The notes beneath the pieces are model-generated. The model saw only the letters and a program-made list of their open reading frames with translations. It searched no databases and was not told where the DNA came from. A DNA stretch of 28,082 nt from a virus. Positions within the stretch are counted from its first letter, which is position 1; each line of letters opens with the position of its first letter. Positions 27,477 through 28,082 of the stretch are shown piece after piece. The translations under genes were made by a program, and so were the position numbers. The DNA is taken from positions 1-28,082 of IMG/VR virus record IMGVR_UViG_3300022539_000614; one strand, given 5' to 3'.

Positions 27477-28082
27477 ATGAAATTAATGCGTGGTGTTGTA
27501 GAAGATAATAAAGACCCTGATAAAATTGGACGTGTGAGGGTAAGAATTTTTGGTATTCATACTAAAAATAATGAAAACTCAACTAAAGACTTTAACTTTA
27601 TTAAAACAGAAGATCTACCATGGGCTGAAGTGATGGGTGGAAATCAATTTGGATTAATTGGTGGTGTTGGAATATCATCAATATTGAAACAAGGTACTTG
27701 GGTTTGGGTAATTCTAGATCATAATAATCCAAATAAACCGATTGTTCTTGGTACAGTAATTGGTAAAAATACTGAAGCCCCAAAAGATAAATATAATAAT
27801 GGAATTGGGTTTTACGATCCAGATGGTGATTTTCCTAAAGAAGATAGAGTTGATGATAGTGATATACATCCATTATTATTAGAAGATGAAGATAAATATA
27901 GATATCTTACTGTATTAGAAACAGAATCAGGTCATTTATTCGAAATTGATGATACACCAGATGAAGAAAAAATTAAACTTACTCACATAACAGGAACATC
28001 ATTTACCATAGATAAAGATGGTATTAAATTAGAAACAGAATCAGGTCATTTATTCGAAATTGATGATACACCAGATGAAGAA
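27477..28082 (+). CDS. gp5: Baseplate central spike (gp5/VgrG-like), 5' part
   Basis: The first 202 residues of a protein cut by the window's right edge. The N-terminal OB-fold is typical of gp5/VgrG spikes: MKLMRGVVEDNKDPDKIGRV, then RVRIFGIHT, LPWAEVMGG, GTWVWVILDHNNPNKPIVLG and TVIG. It binds the gp27-type hub. Next comes an acidic linker (about 110-142). A repeated segment, LETESGHLFEIDDTPDEE, then recurs after 38 residues (54 bases identical), the probable start of the beta-helical needle. No lysozyme domain is seen so far, unlike T4 gp5, although it could follow. The ATG at 27477 has only a weak AGAAAG ribosome site. Confidence 0.85.
   Translation, partial: MKLMRGVVEDNKDPDKIGRVRVRIFGIHTKNNENSTKDFNFIKTEDLPWAEVMGGNQFGLIGGVGISSILKQGTWVWVILDHNNPNKPIVLGTVIGKNTEAPKDKYNNGIGFYDPDGDFPKEDRVDDSDIHPLLLEDEDKYRYLTVLETESGHLFEIDDTPDEEKIKLTHITGTSFTIDKDGIKLETESGHLFEIDDTPDEE
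27915..28082 (+). repeat. Identical 54-bp direct repeat in the spike gene
   Basis: Bases 27915-27968 recur exactly at 28029-28082, a 114-base period encoding a 38-residue unit. The second copy reaches the end of the window, so more units may follow. Confidence 0.95.

Noticed and set aside
1-28082. tRNA genes, CRISPR arrays, transposase genes, integrase or attachment sites
   Set aside because: None was seen on reading both strands; the direct repeats found are explained by endonuclease duplication, promoter cassettes or in-gene repeats.

Overview
The window is part of the genome of an AT-rich, T4-like contractile-tailed phage (myovirus) of a bacterial host. The main evidence is a set of virion proteins with recognisable T4 relatives: tail sheath (gp18), major capsid protein (gp23), scaffold (gp22), prohead protease (gp21), tail tube (gp19), gp26/gp51-like hub proteins, a gp48/gp54-like tube cap, gp53, gp27 and gp5. 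The exact T4 late-promoter octamer TATAAATA also recurs 19-46 bases upstream of structural genes on the correct strand. The host cannot be named from the sequence. Most of the window is very AT-rich and dominated by K, N, I and D codons, except for the long tail-fibre gene.

Layout. (1) 2-1462, +: the 3' part of the tail sheath gene, closed by a hairpin terminator. (2) 1797-5472, +: two tandem paralogous zinc-finger/EDxHD-type homing-endonuclease-like genes, followed by an internally deleted third remnant. (3) 5544-9358, +: a receptor-binding module (fibre protein, probable fibre-assembly chaperone, small protein, 865-aa fibre, tiny coupled ORF) behind tandem late promoters and ending at a convergent terminator. 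(4) 9348-13653, -: an early-type cluster. It holds small unknown proteins, dihydrofolate reductase, a zinc-ribbon protein, a 3-TM holin-like protein, a tiny membrane protein and a permuted papain-fold hydrolase. Its transcription units start at near-identical extended -10 promoters. A 630-base AT-rich, repeat-bearing non-coding block (10504-11137) and one +-strand membrane/coiled-coil gene interrupt it. (5) 14055-21236, -: the head and tube cluster. In transcription order it runs: two long tube-fold paralogs, tail tube, a basic protein, small proteins, prohead protease, scaffold, major capsid protein. (6) 21327-28082, +: the tube/baseplate/hub/spike operon, diverging from the head cluster at back-to-back late promoters and running off the right edge inside the gp5-like spike gene.

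How it fits together. Late genes use gp55-type TATAAATA promoters, and the early or nucleotide-metabolism genes use sigma70-like TGTTATAAT promoters. The prohead is built from scaffold and capsid protein and matured by the protease. The tail is built from hub, spike and wedge proteins, the tape measure, the tube cap, tube and sheath. The tail sheath is on the other strand and about 17 kb from the tail tube, whereas these two genes are adjacent in T4. Homing endonucleases, the fibre module and the early cluster lie between them. The most unusual points are the duplicating endonuclease array, the duplicated early-promoter cassettes (one carrying a gene fragment), four tube-fold or tube-like paralogs including one with a microsatellite insertion, and several tiny or decaying genes in the gaps.
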